From NCBI GenBank assembly GCA_907163345.1, contig CAJQUN010000154.1, positions 248,001-312,000 on the forward strand: DNA of 64,000 nt, written 5' to 3'. This stretch comes from Haberlea rhodopensis (Eukaryota > Streptophyta > Magnoliopsida > Lamiales > Gesneriaceae). Below are positions 34,405 through 44,921 of this stretch, piece after piece. Under the pieces are notes generated by a model that was given only the letters and a program-made list of their open reading frames with translations, did not search any database and was not told the origin of the DNA. Position 1 is the stretch's first letter. Each line of letters begins with the position of its first letter. The translations under genes were made by a program, and so were the position numbers.

Positions 34405-35115
34405 CTGAGGAGCACGAGCTCAGCCCTGGTCACGCCAGGGGCATGGGTGTGCAACCAACCTCAGAAGCACGAGCTCAGCCCTGGTCACGCCAGGAGCATG
34501 GGTGTGCAAGCACGAGCTCAGCCCTGGTCACGCCAGGAGCATGGGTGTGCAAGCACGAGCTCAGCCCTGGCCACGTCAGGAGCATGGGTGTGCAAGCACG
34601 AGCTCAGCCCTGGTCACGCCAGGAGCATGGGTGTGCCATCTGCCTCAAGAGCACGAGCTCAGCCCTGGTCAAGCCAGGAGCATGGGTGTGCCATCAACCT
34701 CAGAAGCACGAGCTCAGCCCTGGCCACGTCAGGAGCATGGGTGTGCAAGCACGAGCTCAGCCCTGGTCACGCCAGGAGCATGGGTGTGCCATCTGCCTCA
34801 AGAGCACGAGCTCAGCCCTGGTCAAGCCAGGAGCATGGGTGTGCCATCAACCTCAGAAGCACGAGCTCAGCCCTGGCCACGCCGGAGCATGGGTGTGCAA
34901 GCACGAGCTCAGTCCTGGTCACGCCAGGAGCATGGGTGTGCCATCTGCCTCAAGAGCACGAGCTCAGCCCTGGTCACGCCAGGAGCATGGGTGTGCCATC
35001 TGCCTCAGGAGCACGAGCTCAGCCCTGGTCACGCCAGGAGCATGGGTGTGCAAGCACGAGCTCAGCCCTTGTCACGCCAGGAGCATGGGTGTGCCTCCTG
35101 CCTCAGGAGCACGGA
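34405..35115 (+). repeat. GCACGAGCTCAGCCCTGG tandem repeat block
   Basis: About 14 head-to-tail copies of a unit that exists as a 43-bp form (GCACGAGCTCAGCCCTGGTC through GGAGCATGGGTGTGCAA) and a form of about 55-60 bp with an added CCATCTGCCTCAAGA- or CCATCAACCTCAGAA-like tail. Copies are nearly identical. All three plus frames are open across it (to 35118, 35192 and 35320), giving Ala/Gln/Trp-rich repeats. These are by-products of a stop-free repeat; nothing suggests that they are proteins. Confidence 0.92.
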
Positions 35116-35800
35116 TAAATTATTACGCCAGGCCGAGCTGCATCGCCCTTGGTCCCAGCTGTGTACTGTGCCATTATTTGGTAAATTATTAGACCAGGCC
35201 GAGCTACTTCACCGTTGGTCCCAGCTGTTTAATGTTTGCAATTATGCGGTAAATTATTACGCCAGGCCGAGCTGCATCGCCCTTGGTCCCAGTTGTGTAA
35301 TGATTGTCAATAATTGGTAAATTATTAGACCCAGCCGAGCTATGTCGCCCTTGGTCCCAGCTGTTTAATGTTTGACATTATTTGGTAAATTATTACGCCA
35401 GGCCGAGCTGCATCGCCCTTGGTCCCAGCTGTTTAATGTTTGTCAATAATTGGTAAATTATTAGACCCAGCCGAGCTATGTCGCCCTTGGTCCCAGCTGT
35501 TTAATGTTTGACATTATTTGGTAAATTATTACGCCAGGCCGAGCTGCATCGCCCTTGGTCCCAGCTGTTTAATGTTTGTCAATAATTGGTAAATTATTAG
35601 ACCCAGCCGAGCTATGTCGCCCTTGGTCCCAGCTGTTTAATGTTTGTCAATAATTGGTAAATTATTAGACCCAGCCGAGCTATGTCGCCCTTGGTCCCAG
35701 CTGTTTAATGTTTGACATTATTTGGTACATTATTAAACCAGGCCGATCTGTATCTAACTTGGTCCTATCTGTTTAGTGTTTGCCATTACGTGGTAAATTA
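35116..35800 (+). repeat. 68-bp tandem repeat in a 136-bp dimer arrangement
   Basis: Units run TAAATTATTACGCCAGGCCG, then AGCTGCATCGCCCTTGG, then TCCCAGCTGTTTAATGTTTG. Two variants alternate (TTACGCCAGG..GCATCGCC and TTAGACCCAGC..TATGTCGCC). The first variant starts at 35116, 35250, 35386 and 35522, i.e. every 134-136 bp. Together with the preceding block it fills the space between pol and the antisense ORF. Confidence 0.9.
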
Positions 35801-35905
35801 TTAAGCTAATCCGAGCTACGACATGCTTGGTCCGCCACAAAAAATGACAAGAACGGTAAAACAGAAATAACATTAAATAAGAGAACAATTCTGAGGAATT
35901 TACAT

Positions 35906-37922
35906 CTATAGATCAGGGGGGAGAGAGGCAGCTACTTTCTCTACGTCTAGAAAATCTAAAGAGACGTCAGGCACAAGACAGCCACGTTCTTTGATCTGGC
36001 TAAGACATCCCTGGAAACCAGCCTCAATAAAAGTAAGGAGTTTCTCTCCTACCAACTCCTCAGACTTTTGTTTCTCCTCGGCCGCCTCCTTTAGAGATTT
36101 AGCTAGTTCCTGCTCAGCAGAAGTAGCTAGCCCTTTAGCTAAAGCTAACTCATTACGCAGCTCCCGGAGCTCAGTCTCATGTTGACGTTTCTGGACCTCA
36201 ACCAAAGAGCGAGCCTCGGCCACAGCGACGGCCCCCTTCTCAACCTAAGCTTTCAGCTCCGAGATGTCTTTCTCATGAAGAGATTTGGCCTCAGCAAGGG
36301 TGTCTTGCATATTATCGAAGACCTTGGCATCTTTCAACGATTGTCTTCGGATCATATTCGCCCTTGACATAAACTCACCCATCAAGAGCATAGACTCGGT
36401 CAGACGGCTCCCAGTTCGGGTCATCAGGTCCCCCTAGCTCAGTTGGCTCATATAAAGGGCATCCTCAGTATTGGGAAGATCACGAGCCACAGCTAAGGCA
36501 ACGGTGCTCGGGCCTTCCCCAACTAGTCGTACACCACCTCTGTAAGCTTCCATCACCCGCTCACGACATCTCTCCACACGATCTGGTGCACCCCCTTTCT
36601 CACCCGTTGAAGGGAGGTCGGACGGATCTGGGCGTGACCGAACTTGCCTCAAAGGATGAGCTTCAACAGCACCCTGACGAACCCCCAGGAGCTGCCGGTC
36701 TTTTCCGGGATAGCTGGGCTACATCTTCGGGGGGGCTCTCACCTCCTACATCCACAATGGTGACTCCCTCGGCTGCTGGGGGTTGGCCCTGTTTTTGCTT
36801 CCTCTTCTGAATAGCTTTCAGCACTAATGAGTTCATAACTCTGTCTTCTGTATAAACAGATACATAGTTCAGTCACACCGAACAAAATACACGTGAATAA
36901 AATAATTGTTAAAGCATGTTAGAACAAGTACCAGCTCTCCCCCTTAAGGTCAGATCAGCTGGACTCAGCCCAGCAAAACAAAGCAGATCCTCCACCACCA
37001 GCTTAGATGAATTAAAACAGTGACCTCCTATGGCGTTCATCACATCTAAGAAGGCGGTGCTCTTTTTGAAATTTTTAGGAGGAGAGGGGAGAGCCGGGAG
37101 ATGTTCAAGCCAATCAGAGCAGCAGACCCAGGGCTGGGAGGGCTTTACAAAAAAGAACTCATTTTTTCAGTCTTTGATTTTGCTAGGATAACCCCCAACA
37201 AATGCACAGCCAGGTCGGCTGGTGACATACCAGGGGCCCTCATCTGATCTCTTGATGTGAAAAAAATAAGAGAGGGTGGGGTGGTCATAAGGTAAGCCTA
37301 ACGCCTTAAAGATAACTACGAGACTACACAAAATTCGGAAGGAGTTGGGAGAAAATTGGCCAAGGTTTAACTGATAAAAACTACTGAACTCTTGAAAGAA
37401 TTCAGGAAGAGGGAAACGTAAACCCCCTTCTAGCTGACCGCGGTAGAAGGTAAAAAAACCCTGAGGAGGTTGGTTGGGTCGTTGAGAAGAAGAAGGGAAG
37501 ATGAATTCATAATCAGAAGGGGATTGGCTGACCTGTCGTATTTTGGCCTCATCTGACTCATCCAAGACAGGAACATAAAGTTCATACCAAGGATAATTGC
37601 CTGGAGGCGACTCTGATCTAAGACGAGGGCTGACCTCAGTCACTTTAAGGTCGGGTTCAGCTGAGGTCCCAGCTTCCTGGGGAGCCTCAGTGCGCACCAC
37701 TTCTTCAAGGGGCTCAACTCCCTCAGGAAGGGCAATCCCTCCGGGATAAAATGAGCCATACTGATCTACCACTCTAAGCTCCTCGTCAGTAAGAGGGGAA
37801 GGAAACAATTGATCCGGTGAAGACATTGTAACAAAAACAGCTGAGAAAACGTACCTAGGAGTTTTCAGAAATAAAAATGGCAAGCTAAAGAGGTCGGATC
37901 CGATCTGTTTCGAAAATGGCAA
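35906..37922 (-). pseudogene. Antisense ORF of the Tat element (gypsy-type transposon domain)
   Basis: A gene-like region on the opposite strand. The first frame (37922 to 37167) includes an internal ATG at 37824-37826 (MSSPDQLFPS) that I prefer as start because it lies about 125 bases after a TATA box. FRILCSLVVIFKALGLPYDH and the neighbouring LPEFFQEFSSFYQLNLGQFS match the 'putative gypsy-type transposon' domain known from antisense ORFs of Tat elements. After TGA at 37167-37169 the same frame continues (NEFFFVKPSQPWVCCSDW, then FLDVMNAIGGHCFNSSKLVV) to an exon-end-like GTACTTG near 36930. Further parts lie at 36840-36690, 36652-36434 and 36223-35906; the last is Glu/Lys-rich coiled coil (LRNELALAKGLATSAEQELA) with a final stop at 35906-35908. 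Function unknown. Confidence 0.75.
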
Positions 37923-37949
37923 AAGTGGATAATGAGGGACCCGGAGTGG

Positions 37950-37963
37950 TATATATATAGGGA
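37950..37963 (-). promoter_or_regulatory. Probable TATA box for the antisense ORF
   Basis: On the minus strand CCTATATATATACC lies about 125 bases upstream of the ATG at 37826. Spacing and sequence fit a plant TATA box. It is inside the element, not in the LTR, so the antisense ORF may have its own promoter. Confidence 0.55.
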
Positions 37964-38180
37964 GACCTCAACGAATCCTGGCCGTTGATCCTTGATGCGC
38001 TGTACGGTCTAGATTAGCCTCGGGAATCGGGAAGGGAGCCCAACGGTCACAATTTCAACTTAAAATTCAAATTTTGTAGCCGTTAGTTCCCGCCTAAATC
38101 AAGTTTTGCTATTTTCAAGAATCGGCTCGTCAGGATAACTCAGCACATACGAGCTTCTGGTCTACAACGACAGCTCGACA

Positions 38181-38191
38181 GGGAGGGGGGA
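38181..38191 (+). other. Polypurine tract of the Tat element
   Basis: GGGAGGGGGGA lies three bases before the 3' LTR start TGATACCC at 38195. Confidence 0.9.
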
Positions 38192-38194
38192 CTG

Positions 38195-38853
38195 TGATAC
38201 CCGCTAGAAGATACCACCTGACGAGCCGACCTAGCTCCAAGGCATGTACTCGTCATTCTTCGGCGAGACCTCGCCTAGCCATCCGAGCTCTTTTGCGAGG
38301 CCCGACCTGTTTGGCCGACCTGTTTCGCCTTATCTGTTTCCCTCCCGTAACTCGACGTGAGACCTCTTTTGAGAGCCCGAGCTGATAGGCCGAGCTCTCC
38401 TCATTTCCCTGCTACCGGCTCTCAGCAAGGAAACCAGTTCCCCAAGATATCTTGTCCTAGATATGCGGAGCAATATCAGGGATTTGATTGTATTATCAGG
38501 ATCTTGACATATCTGGGTAAGATTTGGATAAACATGGAAAGAGTCCTTGTTGCCATACTACTCTTAGGTTTCCGCCTATAAATACCAGGTTTGGAGTATT
38601 GATTAAGGACCAATGTTATAATTGCTTTCACTTACAGCATATATTCTCTTGATATTCTCTCGCCTGACTTGAGCGTCGGAGGGGACCCGCCGGAATAACT
38701 TCCGGCCCCTTCTCACATTTGCTTCGTATTTTCAGGTCATTGCAGAGGATATTTGCTAATACCCCTGCTGTTATATTGAGTGTTGGAGGAGAAAGAGAGG
38801 TGAACCCCCTCTCTATTGATATCAGCAAGTCATAGCAAATTTAGGTGATATCA
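38195..38853 (+). repeat. 3' LTR of the Tat element
   Basis: Same ends as 28252-28914. I see a 4-bp deletion (after TTTCCCT near 38409) and two substitutions (near 38767 and 38834) relative to the 5' copy. Confidence 0.96.
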
Positions 38854-39560
38854 TTTATATTATAGATAGATTGACAGAAACTGTATCCCCTCTCCATGAG
38901 TATATATAATAACTAGTTCTTCATTGCACGTGTTATATGCTTGTAACAATTTTTATTATATAAATTATTGTGTCGTCTCTTTTTTATATATAATTTATTG
39001 TTTGGGGTGTCATCATTTTTTTAATTATTTTTTTTATAAAATAGAGTAATATTATAATTAACAATGTTATTGGGATATAATGGTAATTGAGCATATTGAA
39101 GGTTTTGTGGTTATTTTGCTAATCGATTTTTTTTAATTAGTTTGATTTTTAAACCGGATGATAGTAATTAGTAATACTATTTGGGATATTATATTTGATA
39201 GCTTAATATTTAATGAAAGTAGTTTAATATAAACAATTAAGATCACTTAAATATAATATAAATCCAATATTTAACGTGATTATTAGATGGATGAATATTT
39301 TTAAAAACGTAAAAAAGACAAGTTAGAACATACTACGACATTAAAATTGAAAAGATAAGTGTGAGTGGACCACTTATTAAATAAATTTTCACACTAGCTA
39401 ATTAAACCATGAGATATTGTTATTTGATATTTGGAATTTATAATATATTATTATTATTAATTAACATTATATAAGAGCCCTATTTTGGTCGATAATTTGG
39501 ATTGGATTCTCTAGCCTATTTACAAGAATGCCATCTGAGCCATTAATCACGCCGCCCAAC
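38854..39560. other. AT-rich intergenic DNA
   Basis: Very AT-rich with no gene recognised; it probably holds the upstream region of the locus starting near 39560. A CT microsatellite, (TC)n, lies at about 39709-39726 in the likely leader. Confidence 0.4.
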
Positions 39561-39782
39561 ATTCCAAATTGTGTTTCCCTTTCTTTCGTTTTCCTCTTCT
39601 TCCACTGCCACACCTTTGCCTAGGGTTTCAGCTTCAGCTTCTGTTTCGACGATCTATTGTTCCGTCAACTCTGCCGGAGAAGGCGTGTGGAAGAGAAGTT
39701 GATTTCTCGGTCTCTCTCTCTCTCTCCAAGTTGAAATCGCACAACGTGTGAAAAGAGAGAAACACTCACACAGAGAGGCATT

Positions 39783-40500
39783 ATGAAGGACGAGGCTGTA
39801 AGCTCCACCAGAGACCCACTGTTGCCTCCCAGATCTTTTCCTCCCCCGACTCTCACTCCCGCAGCCAGGTGAATTTGCTTGACTGCCATCGCCTCGACCT
39901 TTTGCTCCCAGTCTTTAACATGATTTTTGTGTTTGTTACGAGAAGTTTTGAACGATTAATTATTATTCTCCTCTTGCTTTCATTGTTTGTTCAGAGAGAA
40001 TTATGTAAGCCGTGTCACTTGTTATAACATTTCAATGAAGTGTTTAACCTTTTTTCACCATCTTTTTTGTGTAGATTGGACTGCATTGCTGGAATTCTCT
40101 TCTAGACTCAAATGGACTTTCTCCTTATGCATATGCCTTGATGAGCAATAATAATTCCTATAATTCCCTCGTTGCACGGAAATTTGCAAAACAAAAAATG
40201 GGTCAGGTGTCGTTATCGATTGGTAACGAAATTGAGCAATTCCAGGTGGAGGTAAATGAGGACAAGACAACTGTCTCAAACTTCTATCAGGCCCAAAAAT
40301 CTTGTTCCAGATGTGCACTTGTTGCTGGATACGGTAAAAGGTTTCCAAATTCACAAGGGTTGCTTCAGCCTCCCTTTATCCATTCGTTGCTTGTTGTTGC
40401 TGCCGTATGCGTTTGTGTCTGTGTTTTCCTAAGAGTTCTCCCGTATCTCAGTTCTGTTTGCCCATTTGCCTGGGAGAACTTGGACTATGGTGCGATATAG
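39783..40500 (+). CDS. SPL14-like C-terminal locus, possibly chimeric
   Basis: The last exon (40075-40500) follows a clear acceptor (TTTTTTGTGTAG). It encodes the C-terminus of SBP-box proteins of the SPL1/12/14/16 class: DSNGLSPYAYALMSNNNSYN, LVARKFAKQKMGQVSLSIGN, a Cys-containing QKSCSRCALVAGY, the membrane-type helix HSLLVVAAVCVCVCVFLRVL and the end WENLDYGAI (known family ending: LDYGSI). No SBP zinc domain or ankyrin repeats lie upstream. Instead an exon with ATG at 39783 (MKDEAVSSTRDPLLPPRSFP) ends at a GTGAAT donor after 39868. A 10-base mini-exon at 39995-40004 (TTCAG before, GTAAGC after) would join it in frame to the SPL exon, giving 173 residues. Direct exon 1-to-3 splicing gives a stop after about 10 codons of the new exon. 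It may be an expressed chimera or a truncated SPL gene beside an unrelated first exon. Confidence 0.55.
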
Positions 40501-41923
40501 TTTTATGAAAATTTTATCGGAACCAATATTAGTGACAGAGGCTTCAGTGCTTTGTGGGAAAAGAGAGCAATATCTTTCGGCATGGAGGAAACTATAACCC
40601 GGAGGTTTAAGTCACACCTTTGCTGATTGATCTTATTTACATTGAAGAACAGTAGCTTGAATCTATCACGGATGCTTGAACTTTGTTCTCTTAACTATAG
40701 CTTATTTAAGATGAATACAGTCTTAATACCGCAACGTCGTGATGTTGAAGATATAGTTTCTTGGACAAAACACATCTTGAGCGTTTGTTCCTGTCGGCAA
40801 GTGACTGGTGTAATAATCTTTGTATCAATTGGACCTTAGTACCCAAGTATATTTGTTTCTGTGAAAAAAGTATTCAGGCTTTGACAGTTAAGTTATTAGG
40901 TTGTTGAAGTGAAATGTATATTTATATGTTTTTGTATTTTTTTCATTATCTAATTGTTGAGGCGTTACATAATTTTTTGGTCATGTTTGAATGATCAATG
41001 AATTTATTATTAGCAACCAAAGGTGCATGTATTTGCACTTGGAAGTATGATTGATTGATAGTTGTGTTTGAAATTATACATGATATTTTAAACTTCTGTA
41101 TGAGTGATTGAAAGTGAAAATAAATGTAAGGAACCCGTTTTGGTCTTACTTATGGATCAACTTAATATAATTGTTCTGTTAGTTTATGCTTTTTTGTTTA
41201 AAACATATCGTATTTGAATATTAAGTTTGAGTATAATTGAGACCTTGTGCATACAAGTATTTTACATACGAATGTTTGTGTTATTTGTTTCAAGTACGAT
41301 TGGAATTAACTGTCGACAAGGCTTTGCGTGTGCGATCAGAATAACAATTGGATAAATTAGAAGAGGTGCATCATAAGGACGTAGGATCATAGGAATTATT
41401 CTTGGTTATTCCAAGTATTGTCTCAAATATTGAATCAATGATCTATATTTATTAATGTTTCACTTTTTTATGTGGAATCCGATATAATAATAAATATGGA
41501 TCATGGATCTACCTCATAGAGTAGTGTTTCATGGGTAACCAAAAAACAACTGAATCGTAGATATCAGATAGAATCATAAACATTAGATCAAATAGATAAG
41601 ATAAGAACAGTTGGATCTCGATTGGATGGATCTGATTTATCTAGATTGAAATATTGCATTGTAAGATCATGAATATTCACACATAGATGTAATCTGGATC
41701 GTTAGATTCAATCTAATGGATTAGATTCAGTCAGGTCCAAAAGTTGCTTCCAATTATGAAATGTCATCATAATTCTTGGAAAACTATAAATTAGAATCAT
41801 ATTTTGGTTAGATTCTTTCTCTTGCATACTATTGCACTTATATACATTTCTCTCATTTTCTCTTCTAATGTCTATAAAGAGACTTTGTACCTAAAGTTTG
41901 TAGGTCTTGTGGTTTAGAGTTAT
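40501..41923. other. 3' flank of the SPL-like locus; no further gene
   Basis: The first 300-350 bases probably include the 3' untranslated region of the SPL-like exon. The rest is AT-rich with no supported gene. Repeated GGATC/GATCATGGAT-like words at 41390-41740 do not form a clear repeat. Confidence 0.4.
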
Positions 41924-41986
41924 CTAGGATGCACGGACACTCACAGATTTTTAAAATTTTCAGGATACGACACAATTGAGACACAC

Positions 41987-42042
<56 letters not shown>

Positions 42043-42473
42043 TAAAATTCACATTTGTTAAATTCTAAAACCATATAAAGCAACAAAACATTCTTACCAA
42101 ATTCAAGAAATGTATAAATAAATGCATGTCACTCTACTCATTATAGTATCATACATACTAACATCAAATGCATATTATAAGTTTAACAAGCACGTCGAAA
42201 TAAAAGATAACACTAAAAATATTCTTATCATATTCAAGAAGCGTATAAATAAATGCATAACACAGAAATCATCATAGTATCATTCATACTAACCAAATGT
42301 ATATTACTTAAATTGCATAAAAGTTTAACAAACACGCTCAAATTTCATTTTAGTCAAAAACTTTTTAAATTGTACAATAACACCCAAAAGCATCATTTAT
42401 GTGTCGGATTCTTCTATTCTTTGAAAATTAAGGACACGCCATGTAGCGTGTCCGAGACGTGTCGGTATCCTAG
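41924..42473. repeat. Dispersed TIR-type repeat, copy 2 (complete ends)
   Basis: The left end CTAGGATGCACGGACAC and the right end GTGTCGGTATCCTAG are imperfect inverted repeats. Inside are an (AT)n run (about 41990-42038), two tandem copies of the ATTCAAGAA..ATAAATAAATGCAT segment and, near the right end, GGACACGCCATGTAGCGTGTCC, which forms a hairpin. There is no coding capacity. It looks like a non-autonomous DNA transposon or MITE relative; superfamily not assigned because no clear duplication is visible. Confidence 0.6.
41990..42038. repeat. (AT)n microsatellite
   Basis: About 48 bp of AT dinucleotides inside the TIR-type repeat. Confidence 0.9.
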
Positions 42474-44921
42474 AAATATCTGATATTGCAGCAACTGATT
42501 GTGAGGAGTGCACATAAATAATAGATAGTTATATTATCAGAAGAAGGAAGTTGGATTCCAACTACAAGAAATCCACATGTGACGAATGGGGCGCGCGTTG
42601 GAAGAAGCGGTATTAGAATCATGCAAATATTATTTGAGATTATGCCGATTTAACTTGAGCATCTCTACCATGGATTCGATTATAAACCTTTTAAAGTGTC
42701 TACATTTCAGTTTATCATGTTCCTGTAACTACTGCTTTTTGTCATTCTTTCTCTGTGTATGAGGATGTTGCTCGTTGCTTTTAAGGATCTCCATAGTTTG
42801 TGCAGGAAATTTTTTTTTGTAAATGCCCACACCATTTATACCATTGAATCTGACCTTTGACAATGCAACTTTTTAACAGCTATTATTATTGTAGCTTCAG
42901 CATCAAATACTTACAGTTGTAGAAAAATCTGAGAATATGTACACATTAGGTCTCTATATAACATTTTTCTTGAATAACTTCTGAAAAGGATCTGGGCATG
43001 TTGAATATGATCTTGTCCGTTTTTAGTCTTTTGATTTCCATCTAAATATCATTTTCCTTTTCTTTTGTTTTTCAATATTGAATCTAAATTAAAGATATCG
43101 CTATGGACTTAACGACAACCCTGAAACGAACTAATTTATAACTTTATCACGTTGATTTTTCTTTATTCCTTTCGATGCAGGATAACAAAGTTAATTACAA
43201 CACTATCAATGAAGGTTTGAATGAACAACAATTCATTGTACAAATTAAGACACTAACTATGTCATAGAATATTATTACAATTTTTCTTCAATAGTTGCAG
43301 TTCAACAACAATCAGTGAAAAAAGATGCGCGATGTAGCTCGAGTAATTTTTTTTGCTATTACCATTCACCTGATTTCTCTTTTGTGGATGCAAAAAAGTA
43401 CTATATTTTATTCCCACTTGTTTTCTTATTTTATATTAATGAATTAATTCATTAAATTCTAGGTTCATTTGCTCCTGGTGATGATAATAGTGTAGATTAT
43501 CTACAGATGCTTATGTTGGATCTTCCAGTATTGAATCACACCTTCTCGCATCTCTTTCAATGCCCATGATGTGGCGATGGTGCTTCGATGATTTTTGATC
43601 TTCTCCAATTTGTTGTAGTGTTTGGCAACCTCTTTTGTGAAGAATACTTTTGAAAAATGTTCGGTCCTTGTACCTATCAACTTATGTGGTAGTTAATTTT
43701 GGTGCAATTGGAGATGATTCTTCCTGATAGGGCCTATACATTTTTCTCCCGTACTCACAAGGCCCAGAGAGAAATATACCTTTGCTTGATAACGTGTTGG
43801 CCCCTCATGCACTATAATGACATGTGCATTGTTCGAACTCTACTCTTATTGACTTGCTGATGTATAGGTTTTAGCTGAGAGGGCTACGCTATTTGATTAT
43901 GAGCTTATAGTTGGGGATCATGGTAAGAGGTTTGTGATGGCTCAATCCTAATTATGTTATTATTGACCACACAATGATAATTATAACTTAAAAACCACGA
44001 CGTAATAAAAATTATATGCTCACATAGCACATAGGACAAGCACAAATCATGAGCAGCGATAACTGGTTGCACGTCTTCTATGCAAATACATCTTGCTTGC
44101 TTTTAAGTCTTACATATATATTTTCTTCTATATTGTAGAGGAATTTTTCATATGATACAAAATTAATTCATCATTTGTGTTTTCTAGTTATTGTGCATAA
44201 ATCAAAATTAGATAATTAATTTATATGATTGCATTCGTATAATATAGGTACTTATTTTGACCGAGAGTTACCCCTTCGCGTAGTGCGCGACGGGCCTTAC
44301 CTATTATATTATACTAGTGATATACAAAACCACCATAATTTCTACAATCTAAAAGAAGATAATATAAAAAATCTTAAATTTAAAAATAAAAATTTATTTC
44401 ATAGAACAAAAATTATTCTAATTAATTATCAAAATATTGTAAAAAAAATCATCTCCAATATTTTTAGTTTTAATATAATCTCTAAGTTTTATACATAAAT
44501 TATTCAACACCGAGTATATACACATGTTTGTACGAGATCAATGAATCGCAAAGTAATGGAAATGAATGAAGGCTCCATTTCCATGAAAATTCTCGAACTT
44601 TTTCAGACAACATATGCAATAAGAAACTACTATGCAAATGTTCATTTTTTTACAAAACAAAATACGCATAACAGAACCTCTTTTTGCTTCATAAATGTAT
44701 AACAAAACAGAAGGCATACCCATCTAACCGTACCGATCATTCAAGTTTCTCAAGATTCACATTAGTAGAAGCTAAATGTCTCATTCAATTGCATTTATGC
44801 TTAGGTGAATATTCCAGACTCAAAACAGGCATTAACTTATAAACTTAAATACCAAATCAAACACAAGAAACAAAAAACTGTTGAGATCTGGTGTTCTTGC
44901 ATGCCTCTAAAATATTACCTT
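42474..44921. other. Intergenic DNA with possible exon scraps
   Basis: No complete gene recognised. Two short exon-like pieces follow acceptor-like AGs: one near 43465 (frame GSFAPGDDNSVDYLQMLMLD) and one near 43872 (frame with RATLFDYELIVGDHGKRF). I cannot assign either to a family. A GAGAGTTACCCCTTCGCG motif at about 44260 resembles GC-rich termini of plant dispersed repeats. The last 250 bases likely include the 3' untranslated region of the minus-strand NOP58 gene. Confidence 0.35.

Larger units (their letters stand above)
28252..38853 (+). mobile_element. Young Tat-lineage Ty3/gypsy retrotransposon
   Basis: Bounded by TTTAT at 28247-28251 and 38854-38858, a perfect duplication. Contains 5' LTR, PBS, gag, protease, RT, RNase H, a second (archaeal-type) RNase H, integrase, two tandem-repeat blocks, an antisense ORF, PPT and 3' LTR. 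The extra RNase H and the antisense ORF are hallmarks of the Tat lineage (known from the family). The two LTRs differ by two substitutions and one 4-bp indel that I can see, so insertion was recent. Even so, gag-pol carries two frameshifts and one stop. Confidence 0.95.

Noticed and set aside
34363..35320. Three overlapping plus-strand frames of about 250-270 codons with Ala/Gln/Trp-rich repeats
   Set aside because: They exist because a stop-free DNA repeat is tandemly copied; all three frames are open together and none has a domain or a plausible start context.
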